Shown: positions 9,807 through 19,090, counted from the stretch's first letter. The stretch is DNA of 64,000 nucleotides from Vibrio comitans (GCA_024346835.1 AP024866.1:1674001-1738000), one strand, 5' to 3'. The notes: generated by a model from the sequence alone, not told the origin. Numbers and translations: made by a program.

Positions 9807-11009
9807 TTAGATATCAATAACGTCAAAGTCTACAAGCGTATCAACGTCAGCTTCGTAATCAACGCCTTCAATACCAAAACCAAACAAGCTCAAGAACTCG
9901 TCTTTGTACTCTTGGTAATCAGTTAGCTCTCTGATGTTTTCAGAGGTAATTTGCGGCCATAGATCACGACAGTGTTGCTGGATATCTTCACGAAGTTCCC
10001 AGTCATCTAGGCGTAGACGGTTGCTCTCGTCGACTTCAGCTGCTGTTCCATCCGCTTTGTATAAGCGTTGGCTGAACATGCGGTAAATCTGTTGCATACA
10101 ACCTTCGTGTACGCCCTCTTCGCGCATTTTCTTGAATACCATTGCTATGTACAGTGGCATTACCGGAATTGCAGAACTCGCTTGAGTCACAACAGACTTA
10201 AGTACAGCAACATTCGCAGTACCGCCTGTTGAAGATAGTTTCTCGTTCAATGCAGTTGAAGCACGATCTAGATCCATCTTAGCGCGACCTAGAGCACCAT
10301 CCCAATAGATTGGCCAAGTCAACTCAGTACCAATGTAGCTGTACGCCACAGTCTTACAACCGTCAGCTAATACGCCAGCTTCAGAAAGAGCATTGATCCA
10401 CAATTCCCAATCTTCGCCGCCCATTACAGTAACGGTATCTGCAATTTCTTCTTCGGTTGCAGGCTCGATGCTTGCTTCGATGATTTGGTCTTTGTTGGTA
10501 TCTACCGCAGTAGAAGTGTAAGTTTCACCAATTGGCTTAAGAGATGAACGAATCAGCTCACCAGTTTCTGGCAACTTACGTACTGGAGAAGCCAGTGAGT
10601 ACACCACCATATCAATCTGACCTAGGTCTTCCTTGATAAGGTCGATAGTTTTTTGTTTTGCTTCGTTTGAGAACGCATCGCCATTCAAGCTTTTTGCGTA
10701 CAAGCCTTCTTCATGAGCTAGCTTGTCGAAAGCCGCAGCGTTGTAAAAGCCTGCTGTACCAGGTTTCTTTTCTGTTCCCGGCTTCTCGAAGAATACACCG
10801 ATAGTCGCAGCACCGCCGCCAAAAGCAGCCGCAATGCGAGAAGACAGACCATAGCCACTTGAAGAACCCACTACTAGAACACGTTTAGGTGCGTTCGCGA
10901 TTGGGCCTTGCGCTTTAGTGTAAGCGATTTGTTCTTTTACATTAGCTTCACAGCCCACAGGGTGTGTTGTGGTACAAATAAATCCACGAATTCGAGGTTT
11001 TATAATCAT
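9807..11009 (-). CDS. fabV: Enoyl-ACP/trans-2-enoyl-CoA reductase FabV
   Basis: FabV performs the last NADH-dependent reduction of the fatty-acid elongation cycle and is naturally tolerant of triclosan; the isozyme was first described in Vibrio cholerae. The protein is 400 residues and begins [20 protein letters not shown], the family signature. A dinucleotide-binding [20 protein letters not shown] follows at about residue 50. The active-site Tyr-X8-Lys is visible as [13 protein letters not shown] at 11009 has AAGGAAG upstream, so the 15 extra codons of the open frame are excluded. No other fatty-acid genes neighbour it. Confidence 0.96.
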   Translation of the reverse strand: MIIKPRIRGFICTTTHPVGCEANVKEQIAYTKAQGPIANAPKRVLVVGSSSGYGLSSRIAAAFGGGAATIGVFFEKPGTEKKPGTAGFYNAAAFDKLAHEEGLYAKSLNGDAFSNEAKQKTIDLIKEDLGQIDMVVYSLASPVRKLPETGELIRSSLKPIGETYTSTAVDTNKDQIIEASIEPATEEEIADTVTVMGGEDWELWINALSEAGVLADGCKTVAYSYIGTELTWPIYWDGALGRAKMDLDRASTALNEKLSSTGGTANVAVLKSVVTQASSAIPVMPLYIAMVFKKMREEGVHEGCMQQIYRMFSQRLYKADGTAAEVDESNRLRLDDWELREDIQQHCRDLWPQITSENIRELTDYQEYKDEFLSLFGFGIEGVDYEADVDTLVDFDVIDI

Positions 11010-11279
11010 ATTCACTTCCTTAAATAAACTTGCGTAGCATAAAAGGTTCTCCACAAAATCTCACCCTATTTATAGAAGATCTGCCCTTAATAGCCAGTGG
11101 TTGGAGCACTTATAAGCAATTCATACACATCTGATATCTAAGTTCTCACATATAAATCAATATGTTGAATGAATTATTGACCAATATCATGCAAGAAGAA
11201 CTAATGTTTTCTAAACTAGAGATATCAATCATTTAGTTTTGATTTTCATAGACTTATCAAAACTGTGGAGGGAAACACC

Positions 11280-11792
11280 ATGCATACTACCTTTATCGTG
11301 AACTTCATCGGCACTGCGTCGCCATCGACGATTAAGCGCCTCTCCGCAATCACTCATGAAAACGGGGGCAAGTGGCTGATCAGTAAAGTAAACTTTATTG
11401 ACCACCAAGTAGCAGGTGTGATCAAAGTGGATCTACCTAGCGAAAACGAAGAAGTCGTCAAAAGTGCGTTCAAAAATACCGAAGCGCTGGTTTGTCAGTT
11501 CACCAGTGCTGATGCGTCGCTGCATGACAAAGAAGAAATCTTTAGCCTAAGAGTCGACTCCAATGATAGAGCCGGTATCGTCAATGAGATCACTCAAGTA
11601 TTGGACGGGCAAGGCATCAGTATCTTGGATATGGATTGTCATCGCGTATTCTTGGCCGGTGGTGGCGGTGTCAGTTCAAGCCTGTTTACCGCAGAGCTTG
11701 CACTGAAACTTCCAGCAGAACTTGCTGTTGAAGATGTCACAAGAGAATTGGAATCTTTAAGCGAAGACACTAGAGTCGTCATAGAAGCTTGA
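11280..11792 (+). CDS. GcvR-like double-ACT regulator
   Basis: A 170-residue protein of two ACT domains (about residues 4-75 and 88-165), the architecture of GcvR, which in E. coli binds GcvA and represses the glycine cleavage operon. The second domain shows DRAGIVNEITQVLDGQGISI, the ligand-loop pattern of ACT modules. ATG at 11280 is preferred because GGAGGG lies just upstream; a GTG five codons earlier overlaps that ribosome site. It is divergent from fabV and no gcv gene is nearby, so it may be a GcvR paralog with a different partner. Confidence 0.75.
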   Translation: MHTTFIVNFIGTASPSTIKRLSAITHENGGKWLISKVNFIDHQVAGVIKVDLPSENEEVVKSAFKNTEALVCQFTSADASLHDKEEIFSLRVDSNDRAGIVNEITQVLDGQGISILDMDCHRVFLAGGGGVSSSLFTAELALKLPAELAVEDVTRELESLSEDTRVVIEA

Positions 11793-11832
11793 AAGGCAAC
11801 GATCGCCTCGTGACTATCTAGCCAAAACCTTT

Positions 11833-11864
11833 AAAGCTCGCTTACTAGGCGAGCTTTATTATTT
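11833..11864 (+). terminator. terminator after the GcvR-like gene
   Basis: AAAGCTCGC pairs with GCGAGCTTT around seven bases, followed by an AT-rich tail. It lies between the ACT gene and the convergent AraC gene. Confidence 0.7.
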
Positions 11865-11894
11865 CTAGGGTTCAACTCAACCTACCGCGTTATA

Positions 11895-12293
11895 TCACAC
11901 TTCATCTAACATGAACGCTTGTAATACTCTCTTATCTCGCCCTGAATAAACTTCTTGTTCCCGCTTTTGAATCTCAAGATACTGCCTGCGATACTGCGTC
12001 GGAGTTAGGCCTGTTTTCTTTTTAAAAATTCGACAAAAGTAAGTGTCATCAACAAAACCCGACTCATAGGCAACAGCCGCTATCTTGCAAAACCCTGGCC
12101 TAGTTAACAGCGTCTTAGCATGTTCGATACGCTTGAAAGTAAGATAATCCTGATAAGACATATCCATATGATTTCGAAATAGTTTAGGCAGATAGAAAAC
12201 TGAACACCCACAGTGATTGGCGACCTCGTCTGCAGTAATGTGACTCAAATAATGTTTGTTTACGTATTCCAGAGCCCGATCAATTTTGCTCAT
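11895..12293 (-). CDS. Short AraC-type DNA-binding protein
   Basis: The 132 residues are almost only the AraC/XylS double helix-turn-helix (about 5-105). The first helix-turn-helix lies near TADEVANHCGCSVFYLPKLF and the second around GFVDDTYFCRIFKKKTGLTP, the family signature. No effector-binding domain is present, as in MarA/SoxS-type proteins that are controlled by their abundance. A 25-residue basic tail follows. Targets are unknown. The neighbouring Cof phosphatase is on the same strand upstream but has its own terminator. Confidence 0.83.
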   Translation of the reverse strand: MSKIDRALEYVNKHYLSHITADEVANHCGCSVFYLPKLFRNHMDMSYQDYLTFKRIEHAKTLLTRPGFCKIAAVAYESGFVDDTYFCRIFKKKTGLTPTQYRRQYLEIQKREQEVYSGRDKRVLQAFMLDEV

Positions 12294-12437
12294 AATTGCT
12301 ACCTCAATTTAGTATTCTCACCGTAGCGAAATTGAGCAGGGGCAACTATGTTGTTGTGAAATATTTCCGCGCATATGAAATAGAACAGGGAATTACCGTT
12401 ATTCTACTTCACAATCTTCAACACTCTAGCCAAGATC

Positions 12438-12462
12438 AAAAAAGAGCAGATCAACTGCTCTT
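12438..12462 (-). terminator. terminator after the Cof phosphatase gene
   Basis: AAGAGCAG pairs with CTGCTCTT around five bases. On the minus strand a run of T follows. It lies 41 bases past the phosphatase stop. Confidence 0.78.
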
Positions 12463-12502
12463 CTAACGTTTTCTAGATATGGCAACCGAGCGAAAAAGTA
12501 AC

Positions 12503-13303
12503 TTATCGCAGTACTTTCTCTTTAATCGTGGTCAAAACTCCCGCATCTTTATTACTTGGTGCAGAAAAACGGGCAACCTGTTTGATTTTTGGGTGGGCAT
12601 TTTCCATTGCATAAGAGTGATAACTCTCCTCGAGCATTTCTAGATCATTGAGGTAGTCGCCGAAGCTCATTGTTTGCTCGAAGGTAAACCCTAAGGTGTT
12701 TTGTAAATGTTTAATCGCAGCGCCCTTGGAAGCCTCTTTATTCATTACATCCAACCAAACCTTTGCACTCACTACGACTTGATGTGACTGGGCAAACTTT
12801 TCACTAAAGCTGGGGTAAACAAGTTCTTCTGAGCCGCCAAAATTAAGGATTGCCACCTTGATGAATTCCTCATCAACAGCGAGAAGGTCGTTGACGTATT
12901 GGCATCGATGATAGTATTTCTTTATTTCGTTCAAGGCTTGCTGGTCTTCTGTCTCAATATAAGCTGACTGTTTACCACACAAAACCACAAACGTGCCTTC
13001 AATTGCACGAACCGATTTTATGATCTCTTTTACACTTGGCGTATCAATTTCACAGCTGTATAGCTCTTGACCTAAATGCATCACCATAGTGCCATTTTCA
13101 GCGATGAACATCATACGGTCTTTTACTGGTGCGAACATATCAATCAAGCTGTAATACTGACGACCAGATGCAGCAGCAAAGGTAATCCCCTTGTCGTAAA
13201 GCTTTTCAAATATGTCGAAGAATTCAGGATTGAGTTGACTGTTTTCATCAAGCAGCGTGCCATCCATATCGGCAGCAATAAATTTAACTTGAGATTGGGA
13301 CAT
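12503..13303 (-). CDS. Cof-type HAD-IIB sugar phosphatase
   Basis: A cytoplasmic haloacid-dehalogenase phosphatase of the Cof/IIB class (YbiV/SupH-like), expected to act on sugar phosphates. The 266 residues start with the nucleophile motif FIAADMDGTLLDE (Asp-X-Asp). FAAASGRQYYSL follows, with the Ser of motif II. Motif IV, SFGDYLNDLEML, supplies the metal-binding acids. The central region (about 85-190) matches the IIB cap. The ATG at 13303 is chosen over an upstream in-frame TTG at 13318. Substrate cannot be told from sequence. Confidence 0.87.
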   Translation of the reverse strand: MSQSQVKFIAADMDGTLLDENSQLNPEFFDIFEKLYDKGITFAAASGRQYYSLIDMFAPVKDRMMFIAENGTMVMHLGQELYSCEIDTPSVKEIIKSVRAIEGTFVVLCGKQSAYIETEDQQALNEIKKYYHRCQYVNDLLAVDEEFIKVAILNFGGSEELVYPSFSEKFAQSHQVVVSAKVWLDVMNKEASKGAAIKHLQNTLGFTFEQTMSFGDYLNDLEMLEESYHSYAMENAHPKIKQVARFSAPSNKDAGVLTTIKEKVLR

Positions 13304-13462
13304 GAAGAAATTTACCAAGAATCATCTAGAAGATGCCTACAAAGTACCTAAAGTTTCGGGTAAATGATATCAAAAAAGAACTAGTTTACTGAGCCATTGC
13401 TGTTTGACCATAAGGAGTTTGATGCTGGTAAACTGAAAACACACTTGCCACATTGAGTCCCA

Positions 13463-14056
13463 CTAATTCTCCGACTTTGATAAGACCTCATCTACCCTAG
13501 TTTGCAATCGCGGTATTAGCTCTTTCTCAAACCAAGGATTTTTCTTAAGCCAGATGTTATTTCTTGGACTTGGGTGCGGTAAGGGAACCTTTTCAGGCCA
13601 ATGATTTTTCCATTCACTAACCAATGTGGTCAGTGAGAGATTCGTTTTACCAAAGTGATAGTTCTGAGCGTATTTACCTAGTACCAATGTTAGTTCTATA
13701 TTGGGAAGCTCTGCCAATAACTGTTCGCGCCATCTCAGTGCGCACTCTCGCCTCGGTGGTAAATCGCCTGACTTGCCAGTACCCGGATAACAAAAGCCCA
13801 TAGGCAGCAGAGCGATCTGTTTTGCATCATAGAATACATCCTTTGAAATCCCCATCCAGTCACGTAAACGATCACCACTAGGATCATTAAATGGAACGCC
13901 GGTATCATGCACTCGCTTTCCAGGGGCTTGGCCCGCAATAAGAATCCTTGCCTCTGGGTGCATCTGCACTACGGGCCTAGGGCCCAGCGGCAGATGTTCA
14001 CTGCAAAGCGCGCAGGACTCTACTTCAGCTAATAATCGAGAAAATCGACTCACCAT
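13463..14056 (-). CDS. Iron-sulfur (family 4-like) uracil-DNA glycosylase
   Basis: A predicted DNA glycosylase of the family-4-like group (197 residues). GQAPGKRVHDTGVPFNDPSG (residues 42-61) corresponds to the uracil-binding GEAPG...PF.G.AG block, and PHPSPRN near residue 160 matches the C-terminal H-P-S-P motif. Four cysteines, Cys15, Cys18, Cys89 and Cys105, give C-X2-C-X70-C-X15-C, the ligand pattern of the [4Fe-4S] cluster in family 4 enzymes. Vibrios also have a family 1 Ung elsewhere, so this is probably a backup or specialised enzyme. It stands alone, with its own leader. Confidence 0.85.
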   Translation of the reverse strand: MVSRFSRLLAEVESCALCSEHLPLGPRPVVQMHPEARILIAGQAPGKRVHDTGVPFNDPSGDRLRDWMGISKDVFYDAKQIALLPMGFCYPGTGKSGDLPPRRECALRWREQLLAELPNIELTLVLGKYAQNYHFGKTNLSLTTLVSEWKNHWPEKVPLPHPSPRNNIWLKKNPWFEKELIPRLQTRVDEVLSKSEN

Positions 14057-14281
14057 AAATCCCTATCAAAAAAACGGGTGCTAAAGCTCCATATCCGTCA
14101 AACGAGGAGCCATAGATACCGTAAAACATAATCCATTGCACTTGCCCACACAACCGACAATGTCGTTGATTACTTCCCCAGTGAAAAACTTACTTGAGAC
14201 TCGTTATGCATCCTTTGCAAAAAGGCTGAAATTTTTATTTTGGTAATAGGGTCTCTTGTTTTGAACGCAATAATTTTCACG

Positions 14282-14294
14282 TCGACAGGGAATG
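14282..14294 (+). promoter_or_regulatory. shared upstream box of the first WEDPSER-repeat gene
   Basis: TCGACAGGGAATG occurs 40 bases before the ATG. The identical 13-mer lies 39 bases before the ATG of the paralog at 19091. The conserved spacing suggests a promoter element or regulator site shared by the two genes. I cannot assign it to a known sigma factor. Confidence 0.55.
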
Positions 14295-14334
14295 CGGTTC
14301 AGCTATCAAGAGCAACTACTACATAGGTGAAACC

Positions 14335-14607
14335 ATGAAAATTCTAACTACTCTTCTTTTGACTTCTCTTTTCGTCGCGCCTGTCGCGCTTGCATCGAGC
14401 ATTAATTTTAGTGCCAACTTGGGTTCTGGAAACGGTTATACCTGGGATGATCCGAGTGAAAGACCCGGCGGCGGTCGTGCTTGGGAAGACCCAAGCGAAC
14501 GAACTGGTGGCGGCTACACCTGGGAAGACCCGAGCGAGCGAACCGGCGGTGGTTACACGTGGGAAGACCCAAGTGAAAGAACCGGTGGCGGGTACCACAG
14601 GGGTTAA
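14335..14607 (+). CDS. Small secreted protein with four WEDPSER repeats
   Basis: I do not recognise this 90-residue protein. A Sec signal peptide covers residues 1-20 (MKILTTLLLTSLFVAPVALA). A short spacer leads to four 13-residue repeats of consensus GYTWEDPSERTGG (34-46, 47-59, 60-72, 73-85) and a GYHRG tail. It lacks cysteine, so it is probably secreted or periplasmic and intrinsically disordered. The third and fourth repeats are identical in protein but differ at 8 of 13 codons, all silently, which shows selection on the peptide. The ribosome site AGGTGAAAC is shared with the paralog at 19091. A Spy-like/cytochrome gene lies convergent downstream. Possible roles are metal or polymer binding, a matrix component, or a multi-core peptide precursor; none is proven. 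Confidence 0.85.
   Translation: MKILTTLLLTSLFVAPVALASSINFSANLGSGNGYTWDDPSERPGGGRAWEDPSERTGGGYTWEDPSERTGGGYTWEDPSERTGGGYHRG
14434..14589 (+). repeat. four tandem 39-nt coding repeats
   Basis: Four in-frame 39-nt units start at 14434, 14473, 14512 and 14551. Each encodes G-x-x-W-(D/E)-D-P-S-E-R-(P/T)-G-G. Sequence divergence between units is mainly silent, so they are old repeats kept by selection rather than a fresh slippage expansion. Confidence 0.9.
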
Positions 14608-14669
14608 CCACTTTGATGTTCTATTTGGCTATATTGATTTATCTGCCAAAGCCACTGCTACCAAAAGCC

Positions 14670-14696
14670 CTTTAGCTCCGATAATTGGAGCTAAAG
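14670..14696. terminator. bidirectional hairpin between repeat gene and cytochrome gene
   Basis: CTTTAGCTCC pairs with GGAGCTAAAG around seven bases. It sits between the convergent genes at 14335 and 14728 and can serve both, although neither side has a long U-run. Confidence 0.6.
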
Positions 14697-14727
14697 GTAT
14701 CGCACTTTACTGTGCCAAATTCGGGTT

Positions 14728-16143
14728 CTATTTTAGCGTCTTCAAGTAACCGATGAGAGCGTCTCGCTCTGCATCACTAGTCATTCCTCGATAGCCCATA
14801 TAGGTCCCCGGGACCCGACTTTTAGGCGATTCGATAAATTCACTCAACAAAGATTCTGTCCAGATAGGGTAGTCAGTGGCAAACCCTTTAATCGCTGATG
14901 AGTAATTTTTATAAAGGTTGTCTGAAGCGACTTTTCGACCAACAATCGACTCTAGACTCGGTGCAGATTGACTTAAATGGCACAAAGCACATTGCGCATA
15001 CAATTGGCGACCTCTATCAAGGCTATTTTTCGCTAATGCCTTTTCACCACTCGCTGTATATTTACTGCGAAGAGCAAGCAAGGCTTGAGACTGCTTGTCA
15101 GATAAGGACGATCTAACGCTTAGCATTGCTGTCGCCTGATCCCAGGTCATTTTTGCCTCGATCTGTCCAACCTCTCGACCAAAGTAAGCTACTTTTTTAC
15201 TGTCAATGACATCGCCCCTTTGAGCGACCTCTAGGCTTCTCATCAATTTTGCACGTTGCTCTAAGAATTGCTCGAAATCGACAATGTTGTTTTTCGCCGA
15301 CATCGCTAATGTCTCTCTTTGTTCCTCTGTCAGCAGAGACATCACCTCTTTCGCTACTTGACCGCGCTTGACGCCATGATTCGAAGCCAACCTCAGACTA
15401 ACAAAGCCAAAGTGTTGACTCGGCTTGCCAACAACCTCAAAGTCATTGAAGGCCTCATCTCCGGTAGCCCAACTTAATAAGCGAGCGGCGAGGTTTACCA
15501 ACTCCTTCTTGTCTTCCTTAGCGAGTTTAATCTTTGGATTGCCGTTGCCAAAAGAGAGAGCCTGCCCTTTCCCTTGAAGGTGAGCCTCTCGAATGGCTGC
15601 AAGTTGCTGTTTCTGCTCACTGGATAGTGATTGAATGATTTGACCAAAGGTTTGAGCTATCAACTCGCCAATCTCGGCCTCATTCTCGCCATAGGCTTGG
15701 CCTAACACAATGAACTCTTCCTTTGAGACACCCTCACCCACTAACAGTGCTTCAAGTGCCCTATTCATCGCCAATCGACTGTTAGAGGCCTGTTCAAAAG
15801 GGGCTTTTTGTTGTTCTACTAACGATATCAAGACTGAACGTTGCTTAGAGTCAAGCACAGACAAGGTTTGCTTAGCAATCTGACTTCTCGATAAGCTGTG
15901 ACCACTAGCCACACGCAAAGCGACAAAACCAAAATAATTGGCCGTGCGGCCGACAGAAATGTAATCGTTGCTAGAAGAGCTTCCAGTTAACCAAGACAGG
16001 GTACGAGAGGCAACAGCATCGGTTAGCGCTTTTTCATCCACTTGATACTTTGAGATGTCTCGAACGGCTTGACTATCTTCAGCGGATGCAGTGGACAGGA
16101 GGGTCAGTAACATAAGACCCATCGTGATTCTAAATATTCGCAT
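14728..16143 (-). CDS. Periplasmic fusion: duplicated Spy-like domain plus cytochrome c
   Basis: The 471 residues begin with a signal peptide (1-21, ending ASA). Two homologous helical modules follow (about 30-190 and 210-370). Each carries a matching segment such as YFGFVALRVASGH or HFGFVSLRLASNH, then an LTxxQ-like motif (LDSKQRSVL, LTEEQRETL), as in the Spy/CpxP chaperone family. The C-terminal domain (about 380-471) is a class I cytochrome c with heme-binding CALCH and a likely axial Met in GTYMGYRGM. This would place a heme on a Spy-like periplasmic scaffold. Its electron partner is unknown. The Spy assignment rests on short motifs and is tentative; the cytochrome domain is firm. Confidence 0.75.
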   Translation of the reverse strand: MRIFRITMGLMLLTLLSTASAEDSQAVRDISKYQVDEKALTDAVASRTLSWLTGSSSSNDYISVGRTANYFGFVALRVASGHSLSRSQIAKQTLSVLDSKQRSVLISLVEQQKAPFEQASNSRLAMNRALEALLVGEGVSKEEFIVLGQAYGENEAEIGELIAQTFGQIIQSLSSEQKQQLAAIREAHLQGKGQALSFGNGNPKIKLAKEDKKELVNLAARLLSWATGDEAFNDFEVVGKPSQHFGFVSLRLASNHGVKRGQVAKEVMSLLTEEQRETLAMSAKNNIVDFEQFLEQRAKLMRSLEVAQRGDVIDSKKVAYFGREVGQIEAKMTWDQATAMLSVRSSLSDKQSQALLALRSKYTASGEKALAKNSLDRGRQLYAQCALCHLSQSAPSLESIVGRKVASDNLYKNYSSAIKGFATDYPIWTESLLSEFIESPKSRVPGTYMGYRGMTSDAERDALIGYLKTLK

Positions 16144-16360
16144 CCTTGCTACCCCTGTTTTTCTCGGTATTTGAATATGTAGATTATGCGTTTACAAGGT
16201 TATTCGACATATTTTTTACATAGCTTTACGCAATGTCCAACATGAATATCCTACAAGGATATTAACGCTGTGATTCACACGAGACAAAAATAAAACTAGG
16301 CTCTACAGAATGATCAAAAACAAAGAATGAAGGGTAGTATCAGGCGCTACATTGTGTAGT

Positions 16361-16645
16361 TTATTCCAGCAGCAGGTGCTGCCATTGATTGTTTCGATTC
16401 AGGTAGTGTGCGACGTAGCTGCAAGTCGGTATCACCTTAAAACCCTGCTTCTCGATCTCAGGTAAGATCGCTTCCATCATGACTTTTCCGTAACCCTTTC
16501 CTTGCAACTCATCAGGAACCCGAGTGGAATAAATTGTCATCACATTGCCTTGCAGTGAGTATTTCGCTACAGCAAAGTAATCCCCTCCTAGGGATACTCG
16601 AAACTGTTGATTTTCTTTATCGTTTATCAACGTAGCCCTCTCCAT
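16361..16645 (-). CDS. Small GNAT-like acetyltransferase (COG2388 type)
   Basis: A 94-residue protein of the short N-acetyltransferase group (YjdJ-like). The acetyl-CoA pyrophosphate loop is visible in VPDELQGKGYGKVMMEAILP, and the end PTCSYVAHYLNRN matches the C-X-Y-V conserved tail of this group. At this length it contains only the core acetyl-CoA fold. Substrate is unknown. The gene stands alone between the cytochrome fusion and selO, all on the minus strand. Confidence 0.82.
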   Translation of the reverse strand: MERATLINDKENQQFRVSLGGDYFAVAKYSLQGNVMTIYSTRVPDELQGKGYGKVMMEAILPEIEKQGFKVIPTCSYVAHYLNRNNQWQHLLLE

Positions 16646-16779
16646 ACGATTGTAGATACCATTCGAGCAATCTTATTTGAGCATCGCAAATAGATCAAAG
16701 GTCCAGCTCGAAAGGAAGACCTTTGACAATAGTTTGAAAACCGATGTTAGGATCGCTTAAGTGCCTGTCCATTTATTCA

Positions 16780-16899
16780 CGCCGTTACCAAAGTTCAGTT
16801 TTATCAAACGCCTTTACACATTTTGAGGTTCCGATGATCGACTATAGAGCTGCAGCCTGATCAAGGTGTATTGCTAATACCAGAACTTTGGTAACGGCG
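16780..16899. repeat. 120-bp element with 17-bp perfect terminal inverted repeats
   Basis: CGCCGTTACCAAAGTTC at 16780-16796 is exactly repeated in inverse at 16883-16899. The 86-base interior carries no ORF. It lies just past the selO stop. The shape resembles a miniature inverted-repeat element or a large palindromic intergenic repeat. Target-site duplications are not obvious. Confidence 0.65.
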
Positions 16900-16917
16900 A
16901 TAACATTTAGTTTCCAT

Positions 16918-18615
16918 TCAAGAAGAACAGCTATAGTGAGACACTCCACCAGCGGAGAAATACTTTAGTGGCCTCAATCGATAGTATTTCTCTTCCATCT
17001 GTTCAGATTGCTCCTCATAAGGGTTGGCGAATACCTGTTGCAGCTCATAAATCAGCGAAAAATCACCCTTCTGTGCTAGTTCGTAGGCAGGAACGATTAA
17101 CCACTCTCGCCAAGTGTATTTAGGGTTTACCTGCTTCATTCGGCGTGAAATCTCGGCCATATCCACATTGGGATCGAGTCGCTCTCTCCAAGCATTTAGC
17201 CACAGCGCCCACTCATCAATAAGCTCCTCGCCAGGTTTGGCATAAAAGCCTAAGGCTAAATCAGATACCGCTTTAGGCATGTTCGAGAGTTGGCGAAAAA
17301 ACAGGGTGTAGTCGACGTGGGTTTTCATCATTAAGGCTAAGAGTTGGTTAAACAACTCTATATCCAGAGTTTCCAGCCCAAGTTTTTCAGCCCACATCTT
17401 ATTGGATTTCTCTCTCATGACCGAAGAAAACCCCTCAACTAGACAGTCTAGTTTTGCTCTTGATTTTTCATTAAGTAGCGGCTTAAGAGCGCCACAAAAT
17501 GTTTCATAGTTCTTCTCAGCAGCTAGGGGCTGATTAAAGAAAGAGAAGTGGCGTCCACCACCAGTCCAAGGTTGAAAATAAGGGTCAAAATACTCGCAGA
17601 ATCCGAACGGGCCGTAATCTAAGGTAATTCCCCCGACAGAGCAGTTATCGCTATTAAAGTTACCCTGACAATATCCAACTCTAAGCCACTGAGTCACCAA
17701 GGTGGTTAGGCGTGCTCTAAACTCTGATGCAAGTGTAAGCAGCTTTTCTGTGAGTGGCAGTTCGCTATCTATTTGCTCGCTATATTCACGCTCTATAATG
17801 TGTAGCGCCATCATCTCAAGCTCTGACATCGCATTGGGATGCTCATTTATACGCGCTCTTCGACTAAACAACTCCAACTGGCCTACCCTCAGAAACGACG
17901 GCGCTACACGCGTCGTAATCGCCACAGGATTGGCAGCCATAATATCTGGATTTTCTGACTGAGATCCTTCACTGTACCATGGGCGATCCACTGTCTCTGA
18001 TCGCGAGGAGAACAAGCTCAAAGAGCGAGTACTCTCTACACCCAATGCATGCATATACTCCTGAACAAGAAACTCACGTACGCTCGAACGGAGCACCGCT
18101 CTGCCATCCGCACCTCGGCAATACGGTGTCGGACCAGCACCTTTGAGCTGCATTTCCCATCTTCTATTGTTAAATACGCCCTCAAACACAGAGATCGCCC
18201 GCCCATCGCCATAGCCATTGCCAGTCTGAAAAGGACATTGCTGAATATACTCTGTACCGAAGATTGAGAGTGCATAGCCTGTGGCCCATCCCACATCTCG
18301 CATAGGCGCAGGCAGGTGATCCATATTGCCAGAGAAGAAGCGCCCGAAATCAGGAGCAATCGCTAAGCTATCATCTAGCCCTAGCTCTTTGAAGAATTCG
18401 TGACTATGGCCTACATAAACGGGGTCTGCGATTGGCGTTGGCTTAACAGGGACATAGTGACCAGAAAATACTTGCCGAGGATAATGGTCAATACCATCTG
18501 GAGTGGCTTCTGGATCAGGGGTCAGATTATCCAACAGAGAGTAGCTCGCCACCTCCGCCAAGTCGTCAAGATTGAAAATGCAGACTTGGGCTTCCTTAGT
18601 TACCTTGTTACTCAT
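16918..18615 (-). CDS. selO: Protein adenylyltransferase SelO
   Basis: SelO (YdiU family) is a pseudokinase-fold enzyme that transfers AMP to protein Ser/Thr/Tyr residues and takes part in redox homeostasis. The 565 residues include [27 protein letters not shown], the glycine-rich [23 protein letters not shown] segment and [20 protein letters not shown], which holds the inverted catalytic Asn and Asp. The C-terminus ends CSS, where eukaryotic SelO has selenocysteine. I start at ATG 18615 because GGAG lies just upstream; the frame continues 25 codons further. The gene is alone on its strand. Confidence 0.93.
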   Translation of the reverse strand: MSNKVTKEAQVCIFNLDDLAEVASYSLLDNLTPDPEATPDGIDHYPRQVFSGHYVPVKPTPIADPVYVGHSHEFFKELGLDDSLAIAPDFGRFFSGNMDHLPAPMRDVGWATGYALSIFGTEYIQQCPFQTGNGYGDGRAISVFEGVFNNRRWEMQLKGAGPTPYCRGADGRAVLRSSVREFLVQEYMHALGVESTRSLSLFSSRSETVDRPWYSEGSQSENPDIMAANPVAITTRVAPSFLRVGQLELFSRRARINEHPNAMSELEMMALHIIEREYSEQIDSELPLTEKLLTLASEFRARLTTLVTQWLRVGYCQGNFNSDNCSVGGITLDYGPFGFCEYFDPYFQPWTGGGRHFSFFNQPLAAEKNYETFCGALKPLLNEKSRAKLDCLVEGFSSVMREKSNKMWAEKLGLETLDIELFNQLLALMMKTHVDYTLFFRQLSNMPKAVSDLALGFYAKPGEELIDEWALWLNAWRERLDPNVDMAEISRRMKQVNPKYTWREWLIVPAYELAQKGDFSLIYELQQVFANPYEEQSEQMEEKYYRLRPLKYFSAGGVSHYSCSS

Positions 18616-18967
18616 CGCGTCGTCTCCATGTAATGCATCCAAATCAAAACTATCGGCAATGATACGTCTACATAACTGCAAAGACATCATCTGTGTTCAA
18701 CTAATTATCGATGATAGTGCACTGACATAGCGATTCCCACTTACTCATCGCAAAAGCAAAAAGCTAACGGCGCAGAGTAACAAAGCTCGTTGGTTAGGCT
18801 GCAAAAGCGACTTCGCTTGTAACCATCTCATGGCAATGCAGGCAATAATATCTAATCCAACTAGGCTAATCCCCCGTAAAACATCTATGTTAGGTTTAGT
18901 TCGGGGTAGTTAACACCACGCTATGTTCTAACCGCTAACAACACAACGCATTTTCTGCCCATTAACA

Positions 18968-18981
18968 ATCCCAATTGGGAT
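18968..18981. promoter_or_regulatory. 14-bp perfect palindrome upstream of second repeat gene
   Basis: ATCCCAATTGGGAT lies 110 bases before the ATG at 19091 and could be an operator for a dimeric regulator. No matching copy is seen upstream of the paralog at 14335. The remainder of 18616-19090 shows no gene. Confidence 0.35.
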
Positions 18982-19038
18982 GAACGCTGATACAAAGCCA
19001 TTTGCAATGGTTGTTCTCGGCCATGAGGAAATTCTATT

Positions 19039-19051
19039 TCGACAGGGAATG
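19039..19051 (+). promoter_or_regulatory. shared upstream box of the second WEDPSER-repeat gene
   Basis: TCGACAGGGAATG, identical to the box at 14282, lies 39 bases before the ATG. The ribosome-site region ATAGGTGAAAC is also shared. Sequence between box and ribosome site has diverged, which argues that the box is conserved for function. Confidence 0.55.
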
Positions 19052-19090
19052 TAATTAAGGCATTGAGAAAAAAGCTATATAGGTGAAACA

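Noticed and set aside
14434..14589. CRISPR array (regular 39-bp units)
   Set aside because: Units are contiguous coding repeats without spacers, and no cas genes are present.
14344..14749. Overlapping ORFs on both strands at the first WEDPSER gene
   Set aside because: They arise because the coding repeat keeps other frames open; only the plus frame at 14335 has a signal peptide, ribosome site, paralog and silent-site pattern.
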